From Bacillota bacterium (GTDB lineage: Bacteria > Bacillota > Clostridia > DSM-8532): a DNA stretch of 28,636 nt. This document shows, one piece after another, positions 1 to 8,373 of this stretch. Position 1 is the first letter of the stretch; the number at the start of each line of letters is the position of its first letter. The notes under the pieces were generated by a model. That model was not told where the DNA came from. It did not search any database and saw only the letters and a program-made list of their open reading frames with translations. The stretch covers positions 1-28,636 of the forward strand of contig JAEYPI010000029.1 of the NCBI GenBank assembly GCA_023410885.1, in the 5' to 3' direction. The translations under genes were made by a program, and so were the position numbers.

Positions 1-4
1 GTCA

Positions 5-16
5 AGAACCGTCCCC
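5..16. repeat. AGAACCGTCCCC-type repeat, isolated copy
   Basis: AAGAACCGTCCCC stands just upstream of hypB. The same core occurs twice inside hypF (1198-1239). It may be the remnant of a larger element cut by the window edge. No gene lies in 1-51 apart from the strong ribosome binding site AAGGAGGT just before the hypB start. Confidence 0.5.
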
Positions 17-51
17 AACTTGCCCCCCAACCAACAGTCAAGGAGGTAATT

Positions 52-720
52 ATGTCCGACATTAAGAAAATAGAGGTTATGGAGAACATCCATGACGAAA
101 ATGAAAGAATTGCAGAGGGCATTAACAAGGACCTCACCCAAAGAGGAATTTTCTGTGTTAATATCATGGGGGCTCCGGGTGCGGGCAAGACCTCTTGTAT
201 AATTAACCTTATCAAGCATTTGCACCAATTTACTCCTTTTGTGATTGAAGGGGACATCGAATCGGATTTGGACACCCGGACATTGATTGGGCTGGGTATC
301 AAAACAGTCCAGATCAATACAGGCGGGGCCTGCCATTTGGATGCTCCCCTGATAAAAGGTGCGGTGTCTTCGTTAGAGCCCGATCAGAAGGGTCTTTTAT
401 TTATTGAGAACATCGGCAACCTGGTTTGCCCGGCTGAATTTGTCATTGGGGAGCATATTAAAATTTTGGTGGCCACTGTCACCGAGGGCAGTGACAAGCC
501 CTATAAATATCCTCTGGCCTTTGAAAAGGCTCATGGGCTGATTTTGAACAAGGTGGACCTCATGCCCTATCTGGACTTTGACATCGACTTTTTTACAAAG
601 GGATTCAGGGCCCTTAATCCCGAGGCACCCCTCTTTATGGTGTCCGGTAAAACGGGGGAGGGCTTTAAGGAAATGGCCCAATGGCTTGAAAAAAAGGCCT
701 CGGAAGTGCTAAGTAAATAG
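52..720 (+). CDS. hypB: hydrogenase nickel incorporation GTPase HypB
   Basis: HypB is the cytoplasmic GTPase that, with HypA, delivers nickel to the large subunit of NiFe hydrogenase after the Fe(CN)2CO group is in place. The protein (222 aa) has a P-loop GAPGAGKTS near residue 40, the family block GGACHLDA near residue 91, ENIGNLVCPA near 119 with its metal-site cysteine, and the guanine motif NKVD near 166. The N-terminus is short, without the CxxCGC nickel site or the His-rich stretch of some HypBs, so storage of many nickel ions is unlikely. The start is set by AAGGAGGT seven bases upstream. It is the first visible gene of the hypBFCDE operon; hypA would be expected just left of the window. 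Confidence 0.95.
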   Translation: MSDIKKIEVMENIHDENERIAEGINKDLTQRGIFCVNIMGAPGAGKTSCIINLIKHLHQFTPFVIEGDIESDLDTRTLIGLGIKTVQINTGGACHLDAPLIKGAVSSLEPDQKGLLFIENIGNLVCPAEFVIGEHIKILVATVTEGSDKPYKYPLAFEKAHGLILNKVDLMPYLDFDIDFFTKGFRALNPEAPLFMVSGKTGEGFKEMAQWLEKKASEVLSK

Positions 721-808
721 ACTATACGACAGTAACGTTTTAGTAGTGCCTGTAGAGTGAGTTAAAGTGCACCGCCTCATCAAGTATTGCCGAAATGAAA
801 GATATCAA

Positions 809-3319
809 ATGGACGATGTTAGAGCGTACAAACGGATAACCCTTTATGGATTGGTTCAGGGAATAGGCTTCAGACCCAGTGTGGTACGTCTTGCCCAAAA
901 ATGGGGTATTGAAGGAGTAGTCTGCAATTTCGGTGGTGGCGTCAGAGTTCTGGCTTCAGCACCCGCTTCTTTAGCTGAGGGCTTTAGCCGTCAACTTCAA
1001 AATGAGCCGCCGCCTCTTTCTGAAATTTTGCATATCAACGTTGACTGTCTTGACGCCAATCAATATCAAAAGGAACTTAAGGCCTTAAGTTCAAAATCAT
1101 TGCCAGATCACAACATGAGCATCGTAGGGGTAATGAGAGTTGATGATCAGTGCGAGAGTCAGCATTCGTTAATTTCGAATAATAACAAAAAGGGTCCAGG
1201 AGAACCGTCCCCTTGCAACACAGGGGAACCGTCCCCTTGTGCTGCTTTTCGCATTGTTGAGAGCAGGGATGAAGGGGAAGGCTTGGTTATTCTCCCGGCC
1301 GATCTTCCGGTCTGCGATTCCTGTTTATCCGAGATGAAAAATGCTTCAGACAGACGTTTTGGGCATCCCCTCATTAGCTGTACCCATTGCGGACCTCGTT
1401 ACAGTATCATTCAAAAAGCGCCTTATGACCGGTGCAATACAGCTATGGAGGCTTTTGACTTCTGCCCTGAGTGCCTGGCGGAATATACGACGCCTGAAAG
1501 CCGACGTTTTCATGCCCAGACGGTTTCATGTCATCATTGCGGGCCCCAATTAAGGCTAAAAGTGCCGGAAGCTCATGAGTCCGGGAAGGATACTGGTTAT
1601 AGCAAGGGCTGGACGGGTGAAGAGGCCCTGCAAAAGACTATCGGGCTCATTAAAGCCGGTGGTGTGGTGGCTGTTAAAGGAATTGGCGGGTATCATTTTC
1701 TTACCAGCCCCTATAAAGATTCGGCAGTTAAAGGCTTGAGAGAGTTGAAGGAAAGGGAGCAGAAGCCCTTTGCCGTCTGCTTCCCAAGCTTGGAAGCCAT
1801 TAAGTCCTATGCACAGGTTTCGCCTCAGGAGGAAGCACTTCTTCTCTCCAAGGCCAGGCCCATTGTCCTCTTGGAGCAAAAACAACCTTTTGAGGCAGAG
1901 CCTTTTTCATCCTTGGTTTTGCAGAATAGCCGCTATATCGGAGCTTTCCTGCCTTACACTCCCATACTGGTGCGTTTATGTGAAAGCCTTGGCCCCCTTG
2001 TGGCCACAAGCGCCAATTTGAGCGATGCGCCTATTATCAACCGGGAGGAAGGTCTTGCATTCTTCGAAAATGTCATGCTTTCCGGCATTCTCACCCATGA
2101 TCGTGAGATCGTCATCAGCCAGGATGATTCCGTTGCCTGGGTGGTTGCCGAAAGGCCCCAGATCATCCGAAGAGCCAGGGGCTACACGCCTCTTCCCCTC
2201 TATGTACTCCCTTTCGAAAATCAAATGGAGCAAAGGGTGCTGGCCCTGGGAGGGGAGCTTAAAAGCACCTTCTGCCTTCAAAAAGGCCCCTTTGCTTATG
2301 TAAGCCAGTATCTTGGCGACCTGGGGAGCTCCGAGGCGTTTAGAATATATAAGGATAACCTCGTCCATATGGAATCTCTTATGAAGATAGAGCCTACCCT
2401 GGTGGCATGCGACCTTCACCCCGACTATGCAACTACCCGTCTGGCCCAAGAACTGGGGTTACCCATTATCAAGGTACAACATCACCACGCGCATATTGCT
2501 TCGGTCATGGCCGAAAAGGGTCTTAAAGGGCCAGTTTTGGGGGTATCCTTTGATGGTACCGGATATGGCAGTGATGGGACCATCTGGGGTGGGGAGTTTC
2601 TTATCTGCGAAAAGGGTGAGTTCAAGCGAGCTGCTTATTTAAAGCCCGTTCCTCTCCTTATGGGGGATGATTCCATGAAGGATTGCCGCAAAACCGCTAC
2701 AGCTTATCTTCACGCTACGGGTCTTCAAAAGGCCATCAATGACACTCGCTATTCTGTCATCCGAGGAGCTCTGGAACACGGGATCAATACAATTCTTTCC
2801 TCAAGCATGGGGCGTCTTTTTGATGCGGTCAGTAGTATGCTGGGGCTCGCCGATTGGAATCGATATGAGGCTGAAGGTGCCATTCTTTTAGAGAACGCGG
2901 CCTATCGGGCCTTAAAAAGGGACCATGGCAGATCCTGTCCATCTCTGGCATTTGATATAATAGAAGAAGAGGAAAGTCTTGTTCTCGATTCTGAGCCCTT
3001 AGTAAAAACAATTATGAGTGCTTTGATAAAAGATCCATCAGGGGAAAATCTAACAGAAGCCCTTGCATTAAGTTTTCATCGGGCATTATGCTCCGGGGCT
3101 GTGGAGGTTTTAACAAAGCTGCAGGCCAGAACAGGTATACAGGATGTGGTTTTGAGCGGAGGCGTTTTCCAGAACAGAATTTTAGCCGAAAGTACCACAT
3201 TGGCCCTCGAGAATCAAGGCTTTAAAGTTTACCTGCCCTCCATGATTCCATCTAATGACGGGGGTATTAGTCTGGGTCAGGCCTTTATTGCTATGAACAA
3301 ATTTAATGAGATAGGATGA
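809..3319 (+). CDS. hypF: carbamoyltransferase HypF, with an in-frame repeat insertion
   Basis: HypF converts carbamoyl phosphate and ATP to a carbamoyl-adenylate and passes the carbamoyl group to the C-terminal cysteine of HypE, the source of the cyanide ligands. Domains in order: acylphosphatase (GLVQGIGFRPS near residue 14), two zinc-finger pairs (CDSC/CTHC and CPEC/CHHC, about residues 168-250), a YrdC-like domain (about 270-450) and a Kae1-like domain (HHHAHI near 557, VLSGGVFQN near the end). The ATG at 809 is preferred because the acylphosphatase fold follows at once; an in-frame GTG at 767 would add 14 residues and has only a weak ribosome site. Between the acylphosphatase and zinc-finger domains is an extra low-complexity stretch reading GEPSPCNTGEPSPC, encoded by a hairpin repeat (see 1198-1239). 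The frame stays open, so function is probably kept. Confidence 0.93.
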   Translation: MDDVRAYKRITLYGLVQGIGFRPSVVRLAQKWGIEGVVCNFGGGVRVLASAPASLAEGFSRQLQNEPPPLSEILHINVDCLDANQYQKELKALSSKSLPDHNMSIVGVMRVDDQCESQHSLISNNNKKGPGEPSPCNTGEPSPCAAFRIVESRDEGEGLVILPADLPVCDSCLSEMKNASDRRFGHPLISCTHCGPRYSIIQKAPYDRCNTAMEAFDFCPECLAEYTTPESRRFHAQTVSCHHCGPQLRLKVPEAHESGKDTGYSKGWTGEEALQKTIGLIKAGGVVAVKGIGGYHFLTSPYKDSAVKGLRELKEREQKPFAVCFPSLEAIKSYAQVSPQEEALLLSKARPIVLLEQKQPFEAEPFSSLVLQNSRYIGAFLPYTPILVRLCESLGPLVATSANLSDAPIINREEGLAFFENVMLSGILTHDREIVISQDDSVAWVVAERPQIIRRARGYTPLPLYVLPFENQMEQRVLALGGELKSTFCLQKGPFAYVSQYLGDLGSSEAFRIYKDNLVHMESLMKIEPTLVACDLHPDYATTRLAQELGLPIIKVQHHHAHIASVMAEKGLKGPVLGVSFDGTGYGSDGTIWGGEFLICEKGEFKRAAYLKPVPLLMGDDSMKDCRKTATAYLHATGLQKAINDTRYSVIRGALEHGINTILSSSMGRLFDAVSSMLGLADWNRYEAEGAILLENAAYRALKRDHGRSCPSLAFDIIEEEESLVLDSEPLVKTIMSALIKDPSGENLTEALALSFHRALCSGAVEVLTKLQARTGIQDVVLSGGVFQNRILAESTTLALENQGFKVYLPSMIPSNDGGISLGQAFIAMNKFNEIG
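1198..1239. repeat. two tandem GGGGAACCGTCCCC-type repeats inside hypF
   Basis: Two copies of A-GG(A/G)GAACCGTCCCCTTG start at 1198 and 1222, exactly 24 bp apart. Each core has inverted ends (GGGGA/TCCCC), so each could form a small hairpin. Because the period is a multiple of three, they add a repeated eight-residue peptide to HypF without breaking the frame. A third copy of the core lies at 5-16, outside any visible gene, which argues for a dispersed element and not a native HypF segment. Confidence 0.8.
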
Positions 3320-3324
3320 TTTAA

Positions 3325-3552
3325 ATGTGTGTTGCATTACCCGGAATAGTCCGTGAAATAGAGGGAGATATGGCCAAGGTTGATTTCAAAGGGAATATCG
3401 TCAAGGTCAATTTGGGTTTGGTGAATGCTAAAGTTGGCGACTATGTACTTGTTCATGCCGGTTGTGCCATTGAGATCATGAAAAAAGACAGCGCAGAAGA
3501 GCTTATGGACATTTTGGAAGAACTTGAGGCGACGATTTATGGCGAAGATTGA
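3325..3552 (+). CDS. hypC: hydrogenase maturation chaperone HypC
   Basis: HypC is the small chaperone that forms a complex with HypD to build and carry the Fe(CN)2CO group and then docks to the precursor of the hydrogenase large subunit. The protein has 75 aa, a normal length, and starts with the diagnostic MCVALPG, whose Cys2 is the essential ligand. It lies five bases after hypF, and its end overlaps the hypD start by 14 bp, consistent with coupled translation. Confidence 0.95.
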   Translation: MCVALPGIVREIEGDMAKVDFKGNIVKVNLGLVNAKVGDYVLVHAGCAIEIMKKDSAEELMDILEELEATIYGED

Positions 3553-4636
3553 GGAAGTCATTGGTTATCTAAAAAATTATAGGGGTAAAGCCATCTCCAT
3601 TATGGAGGTTTGCGGTACCCACACTTCGGCCATTATGAAAAATGGGATAAGGGAGCATCTGTCACCCCAAATTCGACTGGTCTCTGGACCGGGTTGCCCT
3701 GTCTGCGTTACACCAGCGGGCTATATGGATATGGCAACCCAGATTGCCCTTTCAGAAAACCATGTGCTGGTGACCTTTGGAGATATGATGAAGGTGCCGG
3801 GAAACCGAATGGATCTCTATGAGGCCCGTTCCAGGGGAGGCCGTGTCAAGATGGTGTACTCGCCTTTGTCCATTTTGGAGCTTGCCCGGGAAAATCCGCA
3901 CATAGTTTATGTGATGGCGGCTGTGGGCTTTGAAACAACGGCACCCGTCTATGCTTTGCTCGTCCGGAAAGCACAGGAGGAAGGGTTACATAATATCAAG
4001 CTGCTTACCGCCATTAAGACCGTGGGCCCTGCCATGGAGGTCATCTTACAGGAAGGGACTATTGACGGCTTTATTTGCCCCGGACATGTGAGTGCTATAA
4101 CAGGCCTCTCTCTATATGAATCCCTTCAAAAGCGATATAATAAGCCTTTTACCGTAACAGGGTTTGAGGGAAACCAAATCCTGGCTGCCATCTACGATGT
4201 GGTGCGCCAGATTGAAACGGGAACGTCCAAGGTTCATAATCTATATCCCAGTGTTGTAGTCGAAGAGGGAAATACCAGAGCGAGGGCCCTTGTGAACGAA
4301 GTGTTTGCCCCTTGCGATGCATGGTGGCGAGGGCTTGGGCTCATTAAGAATTCGGGACTCTGCTTAAAGCCCTCGTATGAAGCTTTTAATACCTCTTGTG
4401 AAACGATTAAGGATGAAGCAATTCCCACTAAGGGGTGTCGCTGTTCGGATGTGATCACGGGTAGGATTAATCCGGATGAGTGCCCCATGTTCGGGAAAGC
4501 CTGCACGCCGTCAAAGCCCCAGGGAGCCTGTATGGTTTCAAGCGAGGGAGCCTGCGGGATTTGGTTAACGGGTCGAGGTATGTTGAGCGATCAAACTGAT
4601 CCCACTCTGTATAGCGCTAAGGAGGGCTTATCATGA
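3539..4636 (+). CDS. hypD: hydrogenase maturation protein HypD, with repeat-derived C-terminus
   Basis: HypD is the 4Fe-4S scaffold on which, with HypC, the Fe(CN)2CO cofactor is assembled. Family signatures visible are MEVCGTHT near residue 22, GPGCPVCVTP near 50, GFETTAP, CPGHVS, GFEGNQIL and the C-terminal cysteine cluster ending CMVSSEGAC. The ATG at 3539 (365 aa) is chosen over an in-frame TTG at 3524 because the family begins a short distance before the MEVCGTHT block. Past SSEGAC the family usually ends within a few residues (AAYYKY-like). Here it instead runs on as GIWLTGRGMLSDQTD..., encoded by a unit of the dispersed hairpin repeat found at 5623-5733. The stop overlaps the hypE start (ATGA). 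Confidence 0.94.
   Translation: MAKIEEVIGYLKNYRGKAISIMEVCGTHTSAIMKNGIREHLSPQIRLVSGPGCPVCVTPAGYMDMATQIALSENHVLVTFGDMMKVPGNRMDLYEARSRGGRVKMVYSPLSILELARENPHIVYVMAAVGFETTAPVYALLVRKAQEEGLHNIKLLTAIKTVGPAMEVILQEGTIDGFICPGHVSAITGLSLYESLQKRYNKPFTVTGFEGNQILAAIYDVVRQIETGTSKVHNLYPSVVVEEGNTRARALVNEVFAPCDAWWRGLGLIKNSGLCLKPSYEAFNTSCETIKDEAIPTKGCRCSDVITGRINPDECPMFGKACTPSKPQGACMVSSEGACGIWLTGRGMLSDQTDPTLYSAKEGLS
4568..4611. repeat. hairpin-repeat unit forming the hypD 3' end
   Basis: The head ACGGGTCGAGGTATGTTG matches the 39-bp units at 5623-5733 almost base for base. It is followed by a different perfect inverted repeat, GATCA-AAC-TGATC (4589-4601), and by the tail CACTCTGTA, close to the CACTCTAGTA tail of the tandem units. 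It is read in the same frame as those units, giving TGRGML in both. Confidence 0.75.
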
Positions 4637-5622
4637 GAATTAACATGTCCCATGGCAGTGGTGGCAAGGCCACCAGTGAGCTCATAAAGGATGTTTTCTC
4701 AAAGAGGTTGGGCAATGAGACCCTAAACCGGATGGAGGATGCAGCAGTCCTTTCTCTTGACAACTCCTATAGTCGTATCGCGTATACGACTGATTCCTTC
4801 GTGGTCACCCCCCTTATTTTCAAGGGAGGGGATATCGGGAGACTCTCGGTGTGTGGTACGGTCAATGACCTCTTGTCCATGGGTGCAACTCCCCGAGCCC
4901 TAACGGCCGGCTTTATCATTGAAGAAGGTCTGGAGCTAGAGGTGTTGGAGCATATCGTGGTTTCCATGGCTGATGCACTGCTTGAAGCCGGGACTCAAAT
5001 TGTTGCAGCCGATACCAAGGTGATTGAAGGACGTGGGGGGCTCTATATCAATACCTCGGGCATTGGTATTATCCCTGAGGGCATGAACATTAATCCTTCC
5101 CTATTATTGCCCGGGGACGATATTCTAATTTCCGGCACCTTGGGTGATCATCATGCCTGCATATTAAGCCATCGCATGGAAATAGAAAACGAAATCAAGA
5201 GTGATGCCGCACCTTTAGGGGTTATGGTTCAAGCCCTGTTACAAAACAATATTAGAGTAAGGGCTATGCGTGATGTAACCCGTGGGGGGCTGGCGACAGT
5301 ACTCAATGAGCTCTGTGATTCTTCCTCGGTTTCAGCTCTTATCAAGCATCGGGAACTCCCTGTAAGTGAAAGTGTTCAGGGACTTTGCGGCATTTTGGGC
5401 CTCGACCCGCTTTATATGGGCAATGAGGGAAAGCTGTTGGTGATTGTCCATCCCGAGGACACAAAAAAAGCACTGGAACTGATCCGAAGTGCTCCCTATG
5501 GGGAAAATGCAGTCTATATCGGTACTGTTAAGCAGGGCCGTGGTGTGCATATGACGACTGAAACGGGGGGTACCCGTACTGTAAACGTACTTTACGGGGA
5601 AGGCTTGCCGAGAATCTGCTAA
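4633..5622 (+). CDS. hypE: hydrogenase maturation protein HypE
   Basis: HypE takes the carbamoyl group from HypF on its C-terminal cysteine and dehydrates it with ATP to a thiocyanate, giving cyanide to iron on HypCD. The protein has 329 aa and is of the AIRS/PurM type. It shows the N-terminal HGSGG motif, MEDAAVLSL, YTTDSFVVTP, the block DVTRGGLATVLNE and the essential terminal PRIC, whose last residue is the acceptor cysteine. The terminal cysteine is intact, so the gene is probably functional. Its start overlaps the hypD stop by four bases, and it is the last gene of the hyp operon, followed immediately by the 39-bp repeats. Confidence 0.96.
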   Translation: MRINMSHGSGGKATSELIKDVFSKRLGNETLNRMEDAAVLSLDNSYSRIAYTTDSFVVTPLIFKGGDIGRLSVCGTVNDLLSMGATPRALTAGFIIEEGLELEVLEHIVVSMADALLEAGTQIVAADTKVIEGRGGLYINTSGIGIIPEGMNINPSLLLPGDDILISGTLGDHHACILSHRMEIENEIKSDAAPLGVMVQALLQNNIRVRAMRDVTRGGLATVLNELCDSSSVSALIKHRELPVSESVQGLCGILGLDPLYMGNEGKLLVIVHPEDTKKALELIRSAPYGENAVYIGTVKQGRGVHMTTETGGTRTVNVLYGEGLPRIC

Positions 5623-5733
5623 ATGGGCCGAGTCATGTTGTACGCAATGCGCACTCTAGTAACGGGTCAAGGCATGTTGTACGCAATGCGTACTCTAGTA
5701 ACGGGTCGAGGCATGTTGTGCGCAATGCGCACT
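5623..5733. repeat. three tandem 39-bp hairpin repeats
   Basis: Units start at 5623, 5662 and 5701. Each has a head like ACGGGTCGAGGCATGTTG, a hairpin, and a CTCTAGTA tail; the last unit is cut short. The hairpins are at 5640-5654, 5679-5693 and 5718-5732. Unit 2 is GTACGC-AAT-GCGTAC and unit 3 is GTGCGC-AAT-GCGCAC, so both stem arms changed together; unit 1 carries one A/C mismatch. They fill the gap between the convergent hypE and fapA stops. There is no T-run, so an ordinary terminator role is not indicated. A 37-codon frame with a 13-residue repeat runs through all three, starting one base after the hypE stop, with no convincing ribosome site. Confidence 0.85.
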
Positions 5734-5737
5734 TAGA

Positions 5738-7327
5738 TCAAAGTGTCTTGAGCTCATTATCCCGGGTGCAATAGGTGACCATGGCGGTTTCAGTCAGGAT
5801 CTCTTCACTATTTCCCTTTATCTCCAGCCTGACTTTGGGATAAATCCGTTTTTTGGCATGGACAGCGCCTTCACCGGGTGTTTTAAGGTATTCAGTAAGA
5901 CTTTTAAAGGTATATTCAAGCTCTTTGATAGCATCCTTTAGATCGTTAAATTGGCCTATTAATTCGCTATAATGGCCTTTCTGTTCATTGGTGAGCTGGT
6001 TTGAACTGGAATAAAGCTGAAGATTCTGCTTGATCTGGTTAAGCCTAGCTTTTTTATCATCAAGCCTTGCTATGGTTTTATCCAGATCGTTTCTCAATTT
6101 GTTGCGATCAAAGCCACGGACACGGATAATGGTACGTGTTTCTGCCCGGTTGCCAATCTCTGCGGCTGAGACTTGAATTTCAGCGTCTATATGTCCGCCG
6201 GTGATTCTTCCCCTCGGAGACTCAACAATGACTTGTTTGGCGTGCACATTGGCGTTCATACAGTAGAACCCGACATAGACGCTTCCTTCGCATTCCACCG
6301 TAATATCGGATAAAAACTTGACATAGAGGTTTTTTTTGCAGCGAACCAGAGCCTTATTCTTACCGGTTATACCACCCTTGATATAAATATTGCCTTCACG
6401 GCTGGTAATCTTTTCTGCAGCTCCAACGCCATATTCACCGAGAATTTCAACATCCTTGTTGGCCACAACGCTGAAATTATCGGCTACTGTTCCTTTTACA
6501 GATAAAAAGCCGTTGAAATCAATATTGCCGGTGGAAAAATCAATATCTCCTTTGATTTCTAGAAAGTCATAAACACCGATGCTATCACCTTTATAGTACA
6601 CCGCACCATTCTTTTTTGCATAAATAGTGGTAATGTCATCCTTGTAGTTTTCCAGTACTGAAACCCGATCATAGAGAAGGGGAACATTGTGTCCGGGAAT
6701 TGGAGGGATTTCTTTGCCGGTTACAGTCTTTCCTGGGCTGCCGGGTGTAGGGTCTTTTCGCTCACCTAGCCAATCCCCCTCTTGAACACGGTTTATGAGA
6801 TTTAACTCATAATGGTTGACATTGCCTGATTCTACGATTTGAGGCTGGGGGGCGGTTATTTCATAGAGCTTGATTTCAGCATCCTTACCCTTAATAGCGG
6901 CAAGTCCTTCTGCGATAACGTACTCAACACCTGATCTTAAAACACCGGCCAGAAGATTAGTCTTTATACCATACACGATACCTGCTTTGTTTAACGTATC
7001 AAAAATTTCTTTAACAAGATTAACACGGTTATGGGAGGAGAGCTCCTCCTCAGATACATAGAGGGTCATATAGGCTTTCAAGGCATCATCGGTAATACTG
7101 ACCAATACCCGATCCCGTTCTTCACCAAAGGCTTCCGGACCTGACGGGGTATTCATCAAAACATTCTTGATTGCGGTGAAACTTGTAATTTTAACATTTG
7201 GAAGTGAGTCTCTTAAAATCATATTGAACATTTCCAAGGTAAGACCTTTTTTGATGGATTTAACATAGAAAAGTCGGTCCACTTGGGAGATTTCAATAAA
7301 CTCATTTTTATAAAGCAGTAATGCCAT
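5738..7327 (-). CDS. FapA/DUF342 family protein
   Basis: This 529-residue protein belongs to the DUF342 (FapA, 'flagellar assembly protein A') family. It has an N-terminal DUF342-type domain, a glycine-rich parallel beta-helix-like stretch (about residues 215-410, with repeats such as GDIDFSTGNIDFNGFLSVKGTV), and a coiled-coil segment near 420-490. In Vibrio, FapA helps place a polar landmark protein; the role in Firmicutes is poorly defined, and no flagellar gene is nearby. No signal peptide or membrane span is seen. The ATG at 7327 is preceded by GAGGGG at good spacing; an in-frame GTG at 7345 is less likely. It is divergent from the ogg gene. Confidence 0.85.
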   Translation of the reverse strand: MALLLYKNEFIEISQVDRLFYVKSIKKGLTLEMFNMILRDSLPNVKITSFTAIKNVLMNTPSGPEAFGEERDRVLVSITDDALKAYMTLYVSEEELSSHNRVNLVKEIFDTLNKAGIVYGIKTNLLAGVLRSGVEYVIAEGLAAIKGKDAEIKLYEITAPQPQIVESGNVNHYELNLINRVQEGDWLGERKDPTPGSPGKTVTGKEIPPIPGHNVPLLYDRVSVLENYKDDITTIYAKKNGAVYYKGDSIGVYDFLEIKGDIDFSTGNIDFNGFLSVKGTVADNFSVVANKDVEILGEYGVGAAEKITSREGNIYIKGGITGKNKALVRCKKNLYVKFLSDITVECEGSVYVGFYCMNANVHAKQVIVESPRGRITGGHIDAEIQVSAAEIGNRAETRTIIRVRGFDRNKLRNDLDKTIARLDDKKARLNQIKQNLQLYSSSNQLTNEQKGHYSELIGQFNDLKDAIKELEYTFKSLTEYLKTPGEGAVHAKKRIYPKVRLEIKGNSEEILTETAMVTYCTRDNELKTL

Positions 7328-7408
7328 AGAATAAAAACCCCTCACCCCATAGAATCATTTATACACTATAATCTATCTGGTTAGTTTTTCAAAACCGAAC
7401 ATTGAAGC

Positions 7409-7439
7409 GTTACATGTTATAATAGGAAAAGCATGTAAC
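7409..7439 (+). promoter_or_regulatory. extended -10 promoter within an inverted repeat, upstream of ogg
   Basis: TG-T-TATAAT at 7415-7423 is an extended -10 element; no good -35 is seen. It sits inside a perfect inverted repeat, GTTACATG (7409-7416) and CATGTAAC (7432-7439), separated by 15 bp. The arms therefore flank the -10 and the likely transcription start, a typical place for a repressor site. The promoter is seen; the regulator is unknown. Confidence 0.5.
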
Positions 7440-7466
7440 ACTTTATTTATCGGAAGGAATGTCAAA

Positions 7467-8342
7467 ATGTATGAGTGGAGAGCCAGAAATGGCGGTATAG
7501 AGGTTATAGGCGTTAAACATTTTGACCCCATTCATACCTTTGAATGTGGGCAATGCTTTCGCTGGAACCGCCTGGACAATGGGTGCTGGGCCGGTGTGGC
7601 TAACGGCCTTGCGGTAGAGCTCCAATGGGATGGCAAGAATATGTTCTTTCATCACACAAGTGAGGAACAATTTTTAAAGGTATGGTATTCCTATTTTGAT
7701 CTGGGAAGGGATTATGGAGCTATTAAGGACAGGCTCTCGGAAAAGGATCCCATCATGACTGAGGCCATTGAATTTGGACAGGGGATCAGGCTGTTGAAAC
7801 AGGACTTCCAGGAGATGCTGATATCTTTTCTCATTTCCCAGAATAATGGGATTCCTCGAATACGCAAGATTATTGAAAGCCTTTCTCAAGCCTATGGAGA
7901 GCCTGTTGACCATCCCCGCGGGCCCTATTATTCCTTTCCCAATGCAGAAAAGCTTGCGGGCCTTGGCTTGGAGGATCTTAAGGTCATAAGGGCAGGCTAT
8001 CGGGATAAATATATCCATAAAGCCTCATGCCAGATTTTAAATCAAGAAGTGGATATGGCGATGATTCTGGGGGAAGATACACAAAAATCGCGGGAAGAAA
8101 TGCAGAAGCTTTATGGGGTAGGGGAAAAGGTAGCAGATTGCATTCTGCTATTCAGCGGTACCCGTTATGATATCTTTCCTGTTGATCGGTGGGTCAAAAG
8201 GGTCATGGCTCAGCTTTATCTAGGCTATGAAGCCGATTATAATGAGATTTACAGATATGCTCTTGATCGCTACGGCAACCTTGCGGGTTTTGCCCAGCAA
8301 TATCTATTTTATTATGCCAGGGAAAAGAAGATAGGGCTTTGA
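7467..8342 (+). CDS. ogg: 8-oxoguanine DNA glycosylase/AP lyase (OGG1-like)
   Basis: This base-excision repair enzyme removes 8-oxoguanine from DNA and cuts the abasic site. The protein has 291 aa. The N-terminal OGG_N-type domain contains FECGQCFRW near residue 25, and SFLISQNNGIPRI near 126 marks the helical domain. The helix-hairpin-helix GPD motif LYGVGEKVADC near 215 carries the catalytic lysine (GEK), and FPVDRWVKR near 238 the conserved aspartate. The fold and the lysine/aspartate pair match the OGG1 type found in clostridia better than AlkA, which lacks the lysine. GGAAGGA just upstream sets the start. It is monocistronic, between its own promoter and a terminator. Confidence 0.88.
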   Translation: MYEWRARNGGIEVIGVKHFDPIHTFECGQCFRWNRLDNGCWAGVANGLAVELQWDGKNMFFHHTSEEQFLKVWYSYFDLGRDYGAIKDRLSEKDPIMTEAIEFGQGIRLLKQDFQEMLISFLISQNNGIPRIRKIIESLSQAYGEPVDHPRGPYYSFPNAEKLAGLGLEDLKVIRAGYRDKYIHKASCQILNQEVDMAMILGEDTQKSREEMQKLYGVGEKVADCILLFSGTRYDIFPVDRWVKRVMAQLYLGYEADYNEIYRYALDRYGNLAGFAQQYLFYYAREKKIGL

Positions 8343-8373
8343 TCTTACGAGATTTATAAATTTTAAAAAGAGC

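Noticed and set aside
397..681. Minus-strand frame inside hypB
   Set aside because: Shadow of a well-supported gene on the other strand; no family features.
5623..5736. Small gene of 37 codons made of three 13-residue repeats directly after hypE
   Set aside because: No ribosome site at a workable distance, and the stem covariation points to a nucleic-acid-level element. The frame also follows from a 39-bp unit lacking stops.
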